Positions 42,524 through 53,278 of a DNA stretch of 60,000 nucleotides are shown here, one piece after another. The translations under genes were made by a program, and so were the position numbers. Below the pieces are notes generated by a model. The model made no database searches. It was given only the letters and a program-made list of their open reading frames with translations, and was not told where the DNA came from. The DNA is from Mesostigma viride. Its lineage: Eukaryota > Streptophyta > Mesostigmatophyceae > Mesostigmatales > Mesostigmataceae. The stretch spans positions 4,753,556 through 4,813,555 of the forward strand of contig RPFO01000080.1 in the NCBI GenBank assembly GCA_009746045.1, written 5' to 3'. The stretch's first letter is position 1, and the number at the start of each line of letters is the position of its first letter.

Positions 42524-43112
42524 CTGGACACATGACATGCTAACCCTTCTGCATGATATAGGTTGTGTGCAGGGAAGGCATGATGCCACACGGAGTGCGC
42601 GGAGTCGTCGACCGCTCGAGTCTCTTGCTCATTGAAAACATGGACAAGAAAAAGGGAAAAGGAAAAACAAGAAAGCTACAAACACACACACACACACACA
42701 AAAAGAGGGGGGGGGGGGGGTAGGCGCCTGTATGTAGTCACACCCATGTTTGGGTGATGCAACCTGGCCTTGGCCATCCCATAGCATGCTATGCCAATGA
42801 AGGGTAGAACGTAACCATGCATGCCTATAGCCTAACCTGTAGCCAGCAGACATCCGCCAGCCTATCTATGCGTCTCGCCTAGCACTGCTTGTTTGCTCAC
42901 GTCTCCATAGCAATAGTAATGCTCACACGGATCATATCGCACCCACAGGGAATGCCCCGGTTCGTTTAGACAGGTCCGATTGAGCACCCTGTGGCATGAG
43001 GGAAGGGGGGGGTCTCTGCATGCCCCCTGCCCGCTGACAGTGCACTCTCAGGGATTAAAAGCACTCTGTGGTGGCCTCCGTGACTCCGGCCCCAACGGGA
43101 GCACGTGTTTAA
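42524..43112. other. Intergenic: AC and G runs, LINE-like tail
   Basis: Contains an (AC)n run at 42681-42700, a 14-base G run ending near 42720, and at 43078-43116 a CCGGCCCCAACGGG-like hairpin with GTTTAATTAA, resembling the other retroelement tails. No gene seen. Confidence 0.5.
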
Positions 43113-43218
43113 TTAAGGGGACGTGACACCCCCGAATTTTTTGGCGCCAAAAAATTCGCGCCGGTACCGGAACCACAAATTTCACGTGCACGGAAAAATT
43201 GTGCAAGACGAAGGTGCG

Positions 43219-43563
43219 ATGGCGGCGGTGATTGACGATCAGGCTCTAGAAGACGAGGCTATTCAGGCCATTGTAGCTTGGAAAAATGAAAATGGGTATG
43301 CTACTTTTGATGTCGAACAAATCGTGTCGCGGGAACAGCTAATTATTCTCGGCTCGGCCGGCAGAAATCACACCCCTCCCAAGGAGGTCACGGACTCGAA
43401 TAATAAGTTTAGAAACGCAGTGTATCGCTGGTTTGCTGCGAAAATTGGGTGGAGCGAGCCAGACGGGAGTGCCAAAGAGCTGCCCGAAGAAATTTACAAC
43501 ATTATTCGCGCTCGTTTTCCAGATTCCGCGTACGTGGCCTTCATACCCACGTCGGACAGATAA
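43219..43563 (+). CDS. Transposon companion protein (ORF1), copy 1
   Basis: A 114-residue intact frame starting MAAVIDDQALEDEAIQAIV. The central ILGSAGRNH, then NAVYRWFAAKIGW.EPDGSA, then RARFP and FIPTSDR-TAA also occur in copy 2 despite strong nucleotide divergence. That suggests past selection on the protein. No known family is recognised. It lies 45 bases before the transposase start, and splicing to it cannot be excluded. It may be a DNA-binding helper. Confidence 0.7.
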   Translation: MAAVIDDQALEDEAIQAIVAWKNENGYATFDVEQIVSREQLIILGSAGRNHTPPKEVTDSNNKFRNAVYRWFAAKIGWSEPDGSAKELPEEIYNIIRARFPDSAYVAFIPTSDR

Positions 43564-44638
43564 CTGGTTTTTTCATGCAATACATCACGACTCCCGCAAA
43601 CAGTAGAAATGGCGAGGGCAAAGAGGAATTCAAGGGCGCAGCAGAGGCGGCGGGTTGCGGAGGTAGCCGCTGCGTGGCTAGGCGATGATTTTCAGGCAGC
43701 AGCAACGCCGCAACCGAGCAGGGGCAGGGGGCGCCCTTGCGGCTCGACCAAAGACAAAGGTCCAGGTCGGCGGCGCACACAGGCGAATAAAAAGAAAAGC
43801 AGGGCATCAACAAGCGTCAGCCCAGCAACACCAGCAACGGGATCGACCCCTGGCAGCGAGGGTGGTGCGCATTCAACTCCGTCGAGCACTGGGCGCAAGA
43901 GGAAGGCACCGGAGCTGTATGGACCGTCGCCCAAGAAGATCGACCTTCGAGGAAATCACATCAAGGTATACACCTCGCGTCAGACTGCGCCTGCCCCTAC
44001 TCGTGGCCAGCCATTTGAGATGCCTCGTTTGCTGGTAGATGCCCACAATCTTGAGGCCATTCTTGGTGCCATGGCATGCCCTTCATGCAAGATGTGCACT
44101 GTCAAGATAGGAGAACCAGAGCTGCACGCGGGGTCTGATTGTGGCAGCCCATCTTCTGTGGTGCTGTGGTGCACTAATAGCAGCTGCACGGGGGTGGATG
44201 GCGGGCCATGGTGGTGTACCAAAAACATCCTGTCACCCATGGCCAACTCTGACCTGCGGCCGGGTGTGGATCGCAACATGCTCAATAGCCTCATGGCAGT
44301 CGCTGGGGTGTTGTTTGGTATCAGCCAGCCCACGCTTGTGCGTCTAGCCACGCTCCTAGGGCTGAGGTGCACGACTGGGCATATCACGTGGCGCAAGGAT
44401 GTCGCACTGGCTGCCACGTCTATTGTCAAGGAGCACCTGCACGATCAGCTAATGGATAACAGGGAGACGGTGCGGGCATGGGAGCAGGAGCACAAGAGCT
44501 TTGGCGTATCTAGATGGGGAGGGGAGGCAGGGCTGCCGCCTGACGCTGGATGGGTCATGGTTCAACCGGGGTTTTTCATCCCCCTTTGGCCAGCAGTCGG
44601 TAATTCACGATGGCACTGGGCTGTGCGTGGGGCACCAT

Positions 44639-45460
44639 TAATTAATTAATTAATAAGCACGTGACTGCGTCACGTGGGTGCCAATACAGAGTAAAGGAAC
44701 CTTCAACCCTATATACACAGTGAGAAGGAGGGAGGGCGCCCTAGCTTCTCTCACTGCCGCAGGTGGGCAGGCCACAGAGCGCTCTCTCCACGGCATGGTG
44801 CCGGGGCGCAACACTGTGGGTGCAATACAACCAGTGCAATACCATAGGTAGGCTGACGCATAGCTTATGCTACAAATGTGAGGTGGGCTCAAGACGTCGG
44901 CTAATTAAGGCGCAAGCTGATGGCCACAAGGTGCCAGAGCTAATTGAAGGTACTATAACGCTGTGCGCTAATATCGTTTCAAGTGCTGTAATGCCTAAGC
45001 TATCCCATCATCGATTGCCCCCATCTAGACAACTAGCTGGAGTGCTCTATCCCGGGGAAGCCCGGGGGGGCTTCCACAGTTTCTTGTTGACATAGAGGTC
45101 CCCGCCCCGCCAGTACACTTGGGGCTTCTCGGGGTTGGTCTTGTGGCGGATGTAGTCGGGCCACTGATCGCGGCGTTGCTGCTGCTGGGCTGGCGTCAGG
45201 TCGTCGTCAAGCGACCAGGAGGTGTCCACCAGCTTCTTGCGGCGAGAGAGGAACCGAACTGGGGCGGTGATGTCGCTGAAGGTGAGGACCACTGGAGGGG
45301 GCCCAGCCTTGGCCCGTGGATGGGGCAGGCGGTAGGCGCCCTGCAGTATCGCACCTGGCAGCTGCATGCGCGCCAAGAGCTGTTTCTTCAGCTCGTCGAG
45401 AAGAGAGTCTGGGGTCTCCTCCGGCAGCATGTCGAAGCGCCTGAGGATGACCCGGCAGCG
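44639..45460 (-). mobile_element. LINE derivative with ORF1 piece, minus strand, inserted in the transposase
   Basis: The 822-bp insertion is bounded by a perfect 12-bp target duplication, GTGGGGCACCAT, at 44627-44638 and 45461-45472. On the minus strand it begins (5'-truncated) inside an ORF1-like protein, then an R1-type 3' region of about 250 bases, the hairpin CACGTGAC-gca-GTCACGTG (as complement) and a (TTAA)n tail at 44639-44654. There is no reverse-transcriptase sequence between ORF1 and the tail. This copy defines the R1 repeats seen elsewhere as retroelement 3' ends. Confidence 0.85.
45047..45460 (-). pseudogene. LINE ORF1-like fragment (C-terminal half)
   Basis: Inside the insertion the frame reads RVILRRFDMLPEETPDSLLD, then VVLTFSDITAPVRFLSRRKK, then DDDLTPAQQQQRRDQWPDYI and finally WRGGDLYVNKKLW before the stop. 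The order (RNA-binding-like strand, aRfLsrrkkL, ddLTpaQq, then gg.LyvNkk) resembles the C-terminal half of L1-type ORF1 proteins, which bind element RNA. The start is lost by 5' truncation. Confidence 0.6.
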
Positions 45461-46448
45461 GTGGGGCACCATGTCTCTGGCAAGTGGTGTAAGACCTGCG
45501 AGGTGGCTAGCAAGGCAGGCAAGGAGCCCGGGCCCCATGTGTGCTATCTCCGAACCACACAGGCAGCAGTAGAAGCATGGAACTAGGGGAGGGGGCTGTC
45601 TTCTTGCTGCGTGACCTGGCATCCACAGTTGCGGGCATCAGCACGGGGCAGGTGGTGCACGGGGAGGAGCTAGGGGGGAGCAGGGGAGGAGGGGGCGGCA
45701 GGGGAGGAGGGGGCAGGAGGGGAGAAGGAGGTGCTGCCAAAGCCAATGGCCCAACGCCTGTACGCTGCTGAGGTGGTTAGCGATGGTGACACCACCTGGT
45801 TTACACGGGTCAAAGAGGACAAGTTCCTTGCAGAGGCAGGCCTCATCCCCGAGAAGAAGGAAGACATCAATCACTTGGGGGGGTGTTTGTACAATGCACT
45901 GACCAAGCTCGAGAAGGAGCACCTGGGCAAGCTCAGGGGGGTGCTAGATGACCCCACAGTGTTCAAACTCCATGTGTTATTCCTTCCGCATGTGCATCCA
46001 TGCCAACGGGCACATGGGGGCAGTCCACCTCAAGGGGGCACTAGGCAACGCACTGCTGCACTACTTTAACAAGCACGACAAGTGTGAGCAGTGGCCTAAC
46101 TATGTGCGGCAAGCGGATCCAAGCCAGCCGCATGTTGAGCAGCAGTGGTGTGGCTCTGTGGCGGGGGACACAACTCCCGGGTGGGGTGGGACCACGTGGC
46201 TGCCCGTCGCGGCGAGCACGCCTCAGGGGGTGACGGTGGATGTGCTGGGCCTGGTCAAGGCTGTCTGGGCCAAGTACACCACGATGGAGATTCTGGAGGC
46301 CTGCACCCACGATGCCAGCAGCAACAGGAATGAGTTCCTGCATGCACTCCCAGCAGATCAGGGCTGTCCCCGGTGGGAAGGGCGGGTTTGGGGCAGGGCT
46401 GTACCCAGGTGCATGCGCGGTGATTGGCTCCGCCTGATTAACCAATAG

Positions 46449-47015
46449 GAATATCGTTAGGTTAAGAGGTACCACGTATCGACCAGCTGGTCAGGCGTTT
46501 GATTTTAAGTGCAGGAGTCCGCTTTGGCCCTGCTGTACTTACAACTTACGCTGAGAACTTACCAAGTATTGGTTGATTCTAGGAAGACGTATCAACTTTC
46601 AGGCAGGCGTCAGGTTGTTGTTGTTGATTCTGACACCGGACCTGTCGTCAGGCAATAGGCATCGAATTTCCGCCGGCTTGACGTCATTCTTGAGTTGCAG
46701 ACCCCCGTTGCACCAACAACCAGCCTGAAGCCGGAGCAGTGCAGTACAAAATGTTTAATCATCATTAAAATTCTTCTACTTGGAGAATATGCTAATACTA
46801 TCGCTTACTATGAGCTTCTACTAAGAGATTCTACAAAGAGTGCCACGTGTCGTACAAGCCACGTAGCACGTAGCACACTCCCAAGTCGGTCCGGCGCAGC
46901 TTTTGACTGACTGAGTGCACTCCAGCACTTTTCACTTTGGCTGGCGCCGGGCGGCGCGGTAGGCCAAACTCTGGAGTACGCTCATGTACGATTTTGGGGG
47001 GGGATGTCCCCCCTC
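46449..47015. other. Intergenic, nothing recognised
   Basis: About 560 bases between the end of transposon copy 1 and the GGCATGTGTG array. Short phrases repeat (CGTATCAACTTTCAGGCAGG, GTCAGGC) but there is no gene. Confidence 0.35.
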
Positions 47016-47019
47016 CTTG

Positions 47020-48000
47020 GGCATGTGTGGGCATGTGCGGGCATGTGTGGGCATGTGTGGGCATGTGTGGGCATGTGTGTGCGTGTGTGTGCATGTGTGT
47101 GCATGTGTGGGCATGTGTGGGCATGTGCGTGCATGTGTGGGCATGTGTGGGCATGTGTGGGCATGTGTGGGCATGTGTGGGCAGGTGTGCATGTTTGGGC
47201 AGGTGTGCACGTGTGTGCATGTGTGCATATGTGCGAGCAGGTGTGTGCAGGTGTGTGCAGGTGTGTGCAGGTGTGTGCAGGTGTGTGCATGTGTGGGCAT
47301 GTGCGTGCATGTGTGGGCATGTGTGGGCATGTGTGGGCATGCGTGGGCATGTGTGGGCATGTGTGGGCATGTGTGGGCATGTGTGGGCATGTGTGGGCGC
47401 GCAAGGGCAGGTGTGTGCGCATGAGGGCAGGTGTGGGCATGTGTGGGCATGTGTGGGCATGTGCGGGCAGGTGTGCACGTGCATGTGTGCATATGTGCGA
47501 GCATGTGTGTGCATGCGTGTGCATGTGTGTGCATGTGTGTGCATGTGTGTGCATGTGCGTGCATGTGTGTGCATGTGTGTGCATGTGTGGGCATGTGTGG
47601 GCATGTGTGTGCAGGTGTGTGCAGGTGTGTGCATGTGTGGGCATGTGCGTGCATGTGTGTGCATGTGTGTGCATGTGTGTGCATGTGTGTGCATGTGTGT
47701 GCATGTGTGTGCACGTGAGGGCATGTGTGGGCGCGTGAGGGCATGTGTGTGCATGTGTGGGCATGTGTGGGCATGTGTGGGCATGTGTGTGTGTGCATGT
47801 GTGCGTGTGCGTGGGTGTGGGCGTGGGCGTGGGCGTGGGCGTGGGCGTGGGCCTGGGCAGGTGTGGGCAGGTGTGGACAGGTGTGGGCATGTGTGTATGT
47901 GTGTGCATGTGTGTGCATGTTTAATTGGGCATGTGTGGGTGTGTGTTTGGAGGTGTGTGCATGTGTGTGCATGTGGGTGTTCGTGTGTGTGCATGCGGGC
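47020..48000 (+). repeat. GGCATGTGTG decamer array
   Basis: Close to 95 units of ten bases, mostly GGCATGTGTG or TGCATGTGTG with GGTG and GCGT variants, passing to GGGCGT units at about 47810-47855. The alternating purine-pyrimidine pattern leaves five frames open over 700-1,200 bases. These Cys/His/Thr or Val/Cys/Gly repeats are artefacts. Confidence 0.95.
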
Positions 48001-48055
48001 ATTCGGCCATGCGGGCATGGGGGCATGGGAGCAGTTGGGCAGGTGGGCGTGTGTG

Positions 48056-48190
48056 TGTGGGGGGGGGGCAGCTGGGCAGCTGGGCAGCTGGGCAGCTGGG
48101 CAGCTGGTCAGCTGGTGGGCAGGTGGGCAGGTGGGCAGGTGGGCAGGTGGGCAGGTGGGCAGGAGGGCAAGGGGGCAGGAGGGCCGGGGG
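48056..48190 (+). repeat. GGGCAGCT / GGGCAGGT octamer array
   Basis: A G-run, then five to six GGGCAGCT units, then seven GGGCAGGT units. It directly follows the decamer array. Confidence 0.9.
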
Positions 48191-48266
48191 GCATGTATGT
48201 TTCACGTTAGCAGACTCCTGTTGTGAGTTGCCAAAGCATGCATAGCAAGGGCACACGGGAGAAGGC

Positions 48267-49913
48267 ATGATGGCCACGTATGGGAAACCATGGGATACCG
48301 TGCCAACATATCTTCCCTCTTGGCCGCCACGAAGGATCATCATGACAGGGGAGCTTGGAATCCCGGTCACCGCGACACGCTACTCGCACACGGCAACAGT
48401 TTGCGGCACCACTTTTCGCAAACTTTTCGAGAAGTTCTGCAAGTAGACCCTCACCCTGGTTTTCGAGGTTGAGATCTTCGGCTAAATTCAGCGGTGCCCC
48501 CCCCAATTTGTTGTCTTCTTGCAGGGAGCGGCTGCGACGATCCCTGATGACGGTGCTGGCATTTGGTCCGCACTCGAAATAGAAGTGGTAGGTTCGCTTT
48601 ACTTTCTTTCAAGGTGAAGGATTTAGGATCTCCTGTGGGACAGGTTTTGCATTTTCCCTTTTCATTGAATGATATCTGGGTTTCCGTATTGCGCTTGAAG
48701 TTTTATCTTTGTTTTGAATGTTTCGCCTTTGATTTTTCTGACAGGGGGGCAATCGAATGCCGAGCCTGGAGAAGATCTGGATGGACTTGGAACCGTTGGA
48801 GAGGTATGTTTGGTAGTTTTAGGGAAATTCTTGCAGAAGGGCCAGAATAAATGAGGCCGAAGTGATCGCTTTTTCTTTGGTAAAGGGTTTTCACGTTGGG
48901 GTTTGAGTGAACGAAATACAGTCATGTCAACTGATTTTGAGTTCTTATGACCGGTTGTATTTGGTGTTGACAGATGGGGGGTCCGGCATCAGCAGACGAT
49001 GGCGGAAAGGATGATGACAGAGAGGACGATGGCGAAGAGGATGATGGCGGAGAGGACGACGGAGGGGATGAACATGCAGGACGAGACGACGATGGGGGAG
49101 ACTTCGGGAAGGGAAAAGTGCCTGCAAAGGTCCGTCCGTCCGTCGTGATTTTGGTTGATTTTTTTCGTGCTGAAGGGTACCTCCGCAGAGAGACCAGGGT
49201 GTACTAAGGTTGGATGTCACTGTTGAACTGAGGTCCACTCCCGTCGTCATCGTTGCTTTTTTTTTTTTTCCCGGGCAGGCGGGGGCTGCTGAGGGGAGGA
49301 CTGCGCAGGGGGGACGGCAGGGGGGACTGCGGCGGAGCCCGTATTGACGTTCAAACAAAGGGAAAAGCTGATGGCCAAAAAGGAGGTGACGACACAGCAA
49401 ATCGACGTTGGCAAGCTCATGCTGTAGTCGCCGCCTGAGGGTGTCAATTCTGAGAGTCCTGAGGGCGTTGAGTTTTGCGGTTATCTTTCACGCCTTGAGG
49501 CGGAAGTGAATGCCAATTTCAATCCTGAGGTGTTGGGGTCCGCTACCATTAAACCTGATTTGGCATTTGAATTTGATAATCTGGGGAAGGCGACAGCCAT
49601 CAAGATGTACAAATGGCAACCTAAGGACTACTCATAGGCAAAGGTGGACAAGATTGCGAAATTCATGAAGAGTGATCTTCGGCGGCGGGAACTAGAGTCG
49701 TTCAGGCTGCTTGATGCAGAGGCAATTGCGAACAAAAAGAAGAACGTGGAGGTGAAGATGGCGGAGAAGGCGGAGAAGGACAAGGCAAAGAAGCATAAGA
49801 AGACTGGAGAGGTACAATTTTGTGGTGAAAGGTTAGAGGTCCGACTCTTTGCAGTTAGACGCTCTGGTTCGAAGAGGTCCGTCTCTCTGCAGTTAGACGT
49901 TGTGATGAGATGA
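48267..49913 (+). pseudogene. Uncertain multi-exon locus of unknown function
   Basis: Several plus-strand pieces look coding. These are 48267-48443 (MMATYGKPWDTVPTYLPSWP...FRKLFEKFCK), 48525-48587 (GAAATIPDDGAGIWSALEIEV between CAG and GTAGGT) and 48745-48803. A very acidic Asp/Gly/Glu stretch lies at 48974-49129 and ends at AAG-gtccgt. The last piece, about 49314-49814, has VEFCGYLSRLEAEVNANFNP and then KAEKDKAKKHKKTGE before gtacaa. TAG falls at 48444, 49425 and 49635. Exon borders and frame are not settled: at 49278-49320 three CAG acceptors give phases that do not all fit. It could be a dead transposon gene or a host gene with unseen introns. Confidence 0.35.
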
Positions 49914-50092
49914 CGGATTGGCGTGTGCCCATTTTCAGAATGGTATCATCTAATAGAATTTCATCAGCCCGTTAGAGATTTTGAGGTCGTCCTTAAGGTG
50001 AGGGTCCCGGCGCCCGGGCGCCGAAAAAAATACTGCCAGTACCGTAGGTAAAAATTGGGTGCAAGGGTGCGAGCACGGTCGACAAGGTAGCC

Positions 50093-50442
50093 ATGGCGGT
50101 CACGCGAGGCGACCAAGCTCGCCAGGCAGAGGCAATTAGGCGGCTGCATGCATGGATAATGGAAAGCAAGTATTCTGGCCCTGCATTGGATGATTTACTC
50201 AATCGGGCCGCATTAGTGGAGCTGGGCAGCGCGGGTAGAAACCATGACCCAACCGCAGACAGAAACGCAGCTAATAATTGCATAGAAACGCAGCATATAG
50301 GTGGTTTGCGGCCCGGAACCAGTGGATTGAGGCAGACGGATCAGCCCGTCCGCTGCGCGATGGTTTTTTTAAGGTGATTCGCTACAGGTTTCCTAACGAG
50401 CGTCAACCCTACACTGGGTTTATTCCGACTGGCGATATATAG
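50093..50442 (+). pseudogene. Transposon companion protein (ORF1), copy 2, frameshifted
   Basis: Starts MAVTRGDQARQAEAIRRLHA and has VELGSAGRNHDPTADRNAAN. After a slip near 50285 the frame reads NAAYRWFAARNQWIEADGSA, then VIRYRFP and YTGFIPTGDI-TAG. The aligned motifs match copy 1 in order and spacing. The N-terminal half has diverged completely in sequence. Confidence 0.7.
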
Positions 50443-50487
50443 CTTTTTTTTAGGCGACCAACCCCGTGAATTCGTGAACGAATTTGC

Positions 50488-52841
50488 ATGGGCTTGGTAG
50501 GTAAAAGGTCCCGCGCGCAGTTAGCAAGGTGGGCGGGAGAGAACGATAACGGGAAGGCAGCATCAGCACAGCCAGCGCCCAGGGGCATGGGCAGGCCGCT
50601 GGGCTCAAAAAAAAAAAAAAAAGCCAGGCAGGCGGATCGTCACAGTACCATATGGGGACGCAGTCAAGAACCACGCCATCTTTTTTCCACGCCCTGTCGA
50701 TCTCCGCCTGCAGCCAGCGTGCCTGGCAGTGGACGTAGCCAGCGTGCCTGGCAGTGGACGTAGCGCCGAAAGTGATGGCCAAGGCAGCTCGGGGCGAAAG
50801 CGCAAGTCGCCATGTCTTAACACGCCGTCGCCCAAGAAGCGGACCAAGAAGGGCTACATGACAAAGCTCGGCGAGGAGGTTCTTGGGCGAGACCCTGCAG
50901 GTGGCGCCACCTTTTCTGCTCAGCGGCTGCTAATAGATGTGAAGTGTCTTGAAGGTATTGTGGCTGCAGCTCCATGCCCACATTGCCTTCGCTTGACCTT
51001 GAAGATGTTTAGGAAGCCTGGGCAGCGAGTAGGCGCGCCACATTCCATCTTGGTGGCATGCCAGAACAGGTTTTCCAAGGGCAGTGGTGATGAGCCATAC
51101 CGAAAGGTGCACGCTGTTAACAAGCCCATCCCTCAACTCAGGCAGGCAGCTCGCAACCCTATTGCCTTACTGTGGGCAGCTGCAGCTGTTTTCTTTGCTG
51201 TGCCACGCCCCACCCTCGTGCGTGTGGCCACGTTCTTGGGGCTAGAATTCCCATATGTGGGCAAGGGCAAGTTGGCGCGGGATGTGGAAGCGGTGGCTGC
51301 TGAGTGCATCTTGATGCTGCATGATGTGATCATGGAGAATAGGGAGGCGGCACGGGCATGGGAGCAGGATCAGCCCAAGCCACACCCTGTGGATAAGCAA
51401 GGGAGGCAGGGTTGTGATGCCACGCTGGATGGGTCGTGGCCAACATGGGGGCACAGTTCTAAGATGGGCCAGGAGGATCTCATCCACGCAGGCACAGGGT
51501 TGGTCATCGCCCACCACATCAGCTCAAAGTTCTGCCCTGTGTGCCAAGCTGCACGCAAGAAGGGTGTCCCCCCTCCCCCCACCCCAACTGTTGGATGAAC
51601 ACCGTGGGCAGTGCCAAGTCTATGGAGGGGGATGGGGCGGTGTTCATGTTGGAGGACGTGGCTAGCTTGCAGGCAGGGGTGCGCACGGGGCAAGTCACGC
51701 ATGGTGAGGCAGAGCCCGCAGCCAAGCCAGCCACTGACAAGCCCACGGAGCAACGCCTGTATGCTGTCACGGTCGCTAGCGATGGGGACACCCCGTGGTA
51801 TGCCCAGGTGAAGCAGAGCAAGCCGCTTCAGAAGATGAAGAACATCCCTGAGAAGCTGCACGACATGAACCGCCTGGGTAACATGCTGTATGGTGCCCTA
51901 CTTGCTGCCAAGAAAGAGCACCTCAAGGGTGTGAGGGGTGTGCTGACCCCACCGCAATTCCGTGCCATCATCGTCTACGGGTACAAGGCGTGCATCCATG
52001 CCAACAAGGCGGAGGGTGTGGACCACGTGGTTAGTGCGCTAGGCAACGCTCTAGAGCACTACTTTGGGGATCACCGTGTGCACGCAAGAAGTGGGCGAAT
52101 GTGCACGGTGAGGAATGAGAAGGGGGATGTGGTGGAGAGGAACGTCTGGTGCACGGTGGTGAAGGGGGGGGAGGCGGCGCATGTGCTGCCGCGGGTGGTG
52201 GAGAAGAAGGGGGTCAAGATGGAAGTGTAATAATGGGGTGGTGAAGGCGGTGTGGGCCAAGAAGACTGGGCGGGAGCTTGCGGAGGGCTGCCTGCACTAC
52301 TCAAGTAGCGACAACAATGAGGCACTGCACTCAGTCCAGGTTAGCTCCACTCCCCACGGGAAGGGTGGGTGGCCAGGGCTGCTGCACCCCGCCGCCATGG
52401 CGATCGCGATCATGCGGAAACAGTTTGGAGATGAATGGTGGGTCCGCGTGTGTGCCTCCCTTGGCATCACTCCCATCCCCTCCGCGTTGGGCTCAAAGCG
52501 CAAGGCGCATCAGGAGAACCAGCAGACGCTGACATGGAAGGAGCGGCGTAAGAATGACACCCTGGCCAAGAACCAGGAGTGGGATGATGCCAAGCACGAC
52601 AAGAGCACGTACAAGAGCAGGGTGGACTACGGGGGGGTGTCCCCCGAGTGCAGCAGTGACAGTGAAGGGGAGGAAAGGGGAGAAGGGGGATGGGATTGAT
52701 ACCCCCTGCATGGTGATGTGTGAGGGGTGCCCCCAGGGTGTCCATTTGTCGTGCATGGACCCCCCCCTCACCAAGGTCCCTAAGGAGGACTACTTTTGCC
52801 CAACCTGCGAGGAGGGGGGCTATGATAGTGATGATGAGTGA
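50488..52841 (+). pseudogene. Mutator-like transposase with AT-hook and PHD-like finger, copy 2 (frameshifted)
   Basis: MGLVGKRSRAQLARWAGEND opens it. RGMGRPLGSKKKKK is an AT-hook, followed by a 16-base A run where a slip occurs. From 50729 to 51598 comes RKRKSPCLNTPSPKKRTKK (nuclear-signal-like), then CPHCLRLTLK, ARPTLVRVATFLGL-type text and CDATLDGSWPTWGHSSKMGQ ... HHISSKFCPVC. A slip at about 51590 leads to GSAKSMEGDGAVFML, VTVASDGDTPWYAQVK and LGNALEHYF. A slip or intron near 52230 leads to SSSDNNEALHSVQ. Another slip near 52690 leads to MVMCEGCPQGVHLSCMDPPL and YFCPTCEEGGYDSDDE, a PHD-like finger lacking its first Cys pair. The DDE set is D (DGSW), D (SDGD) and E (NNEALH). Confidence 0.82.
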
Positions 52842-53091
52842 AGTTACCGGCCTCTCTCGTACGGTCAGGTGGCTAACTGCCTAACGTAATAAATTTCACG
52901 TTTGTACTCAGAATGAGCTCAGACTTTGTGGAATGATGTTTGCCTAGGTCTAGTATTTGTCTATGACTCCCAGGCCCTTATCCATGTGTCATTGATTGAT
53001 TTATTTTTTCGAGCCCAAAAAAGTACCCTTTTGGGGGGAAAATTAACAACTTAATGAATAATCGTGTTTTTACAAGGCCAATTAGGTAGAC

Positions 53092-53278
53092 TCCCCCTTA
53101 GCTGGGCATAGTGTGAAGATTATGAGGGTGCAGGTGCCCTGGTGCACCTAGAGCAAGGGTAGCTTACATTCCCACCCTTGCAGGAAGTAGCTTAGAATGT
53201 ATTAAAAGCCATATGCCCCTTCTCAGGGATATGTGCTACATGTACTCCCAACGGAGTTATGTTTCTAATTAATTAATT
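53092..53278 (+). mobile_element. LINE 3' fragment (family A) with perfect target duplication
   Basis: A 187-bp insertion bounded by AATTAGGTAGAC at 53080-53091 and 53279-53290 (12 bp). It matches 206-396 and ends in the hairpin CTCC-CAAC-GGAG and a (TAAT)n tail. The length and 5' truncation fit target-primed reverse transcription. Confidence 0.85.

Larger units (their letters stand above)
43117..46448 (+). mobile_element. Mutator-like DNA transposon, copy 1 (degraded, split by a LINE)
   Basis: Starts after TTAA (43113-43116) with GGGGACGTGACACC and a 24-bp perfect palindrome at 43134-43157. It encodes a small protein (43219-43563) and a transposase (from 43609). The transposase shifts frame near 44510 and is split at 44638 by an 822-bp LINE derivative. 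It continues from 45473 in changing frames to about 46448, where similarity to copy 2 stops before the PHD finger. The DDE candidates are all visible: D in LDGSW (about 44545), D in VVSDGDTTW (about 45785) and E in NRNEFLHA (about 46330). Confidence 0.8.
43609..46448 (+). pseudogene. Mutator-like transposase, copy 1 (frameshifted and interrupted)
   Basis: The N-terminus MARAKRNSRAQQRRRV is basic. RGRGRPCGSTK (about residues 40-50) is an AT-hook, whose GRP core binds the AT minor groove. KRKAPELYGPSPKK looks like a nuclear signal. Then LLVDAHNLEAILGAMACPSC and GVLFGISQPTLVRLATLLGL match the part before the DDE core in Mutator-like transposases with the DGSW...CxxC signature. After a frame slip near 44510 comes LTLDGSWFNRGFSSPFGQQS, broken at GHH by the LINE and resumed as VSGKWCKTCEVA. 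Further slips precede GSSRSMELGEGAVFLL, AEVVSDGDTTWFTRVK and NEFLHAL. It cannot be active. Confidence 0.8.

Noticed and set aside
47020-48000. CRISPR-like array
   Set aside because: Direct short units without unique spacers, in eukaryotic intron-bearing DNA. The same applies to the 82-, 57- and 46-base arrays.
46831-48226. Open frames of 308-429 codons on both strands over the GGCATGTGTG array
   Set aside because: They exist because a ten-base repeat without stops keeps all frames open. The translations are Cys/His/Thr or Val/Cys/Gly repeats with no domain.
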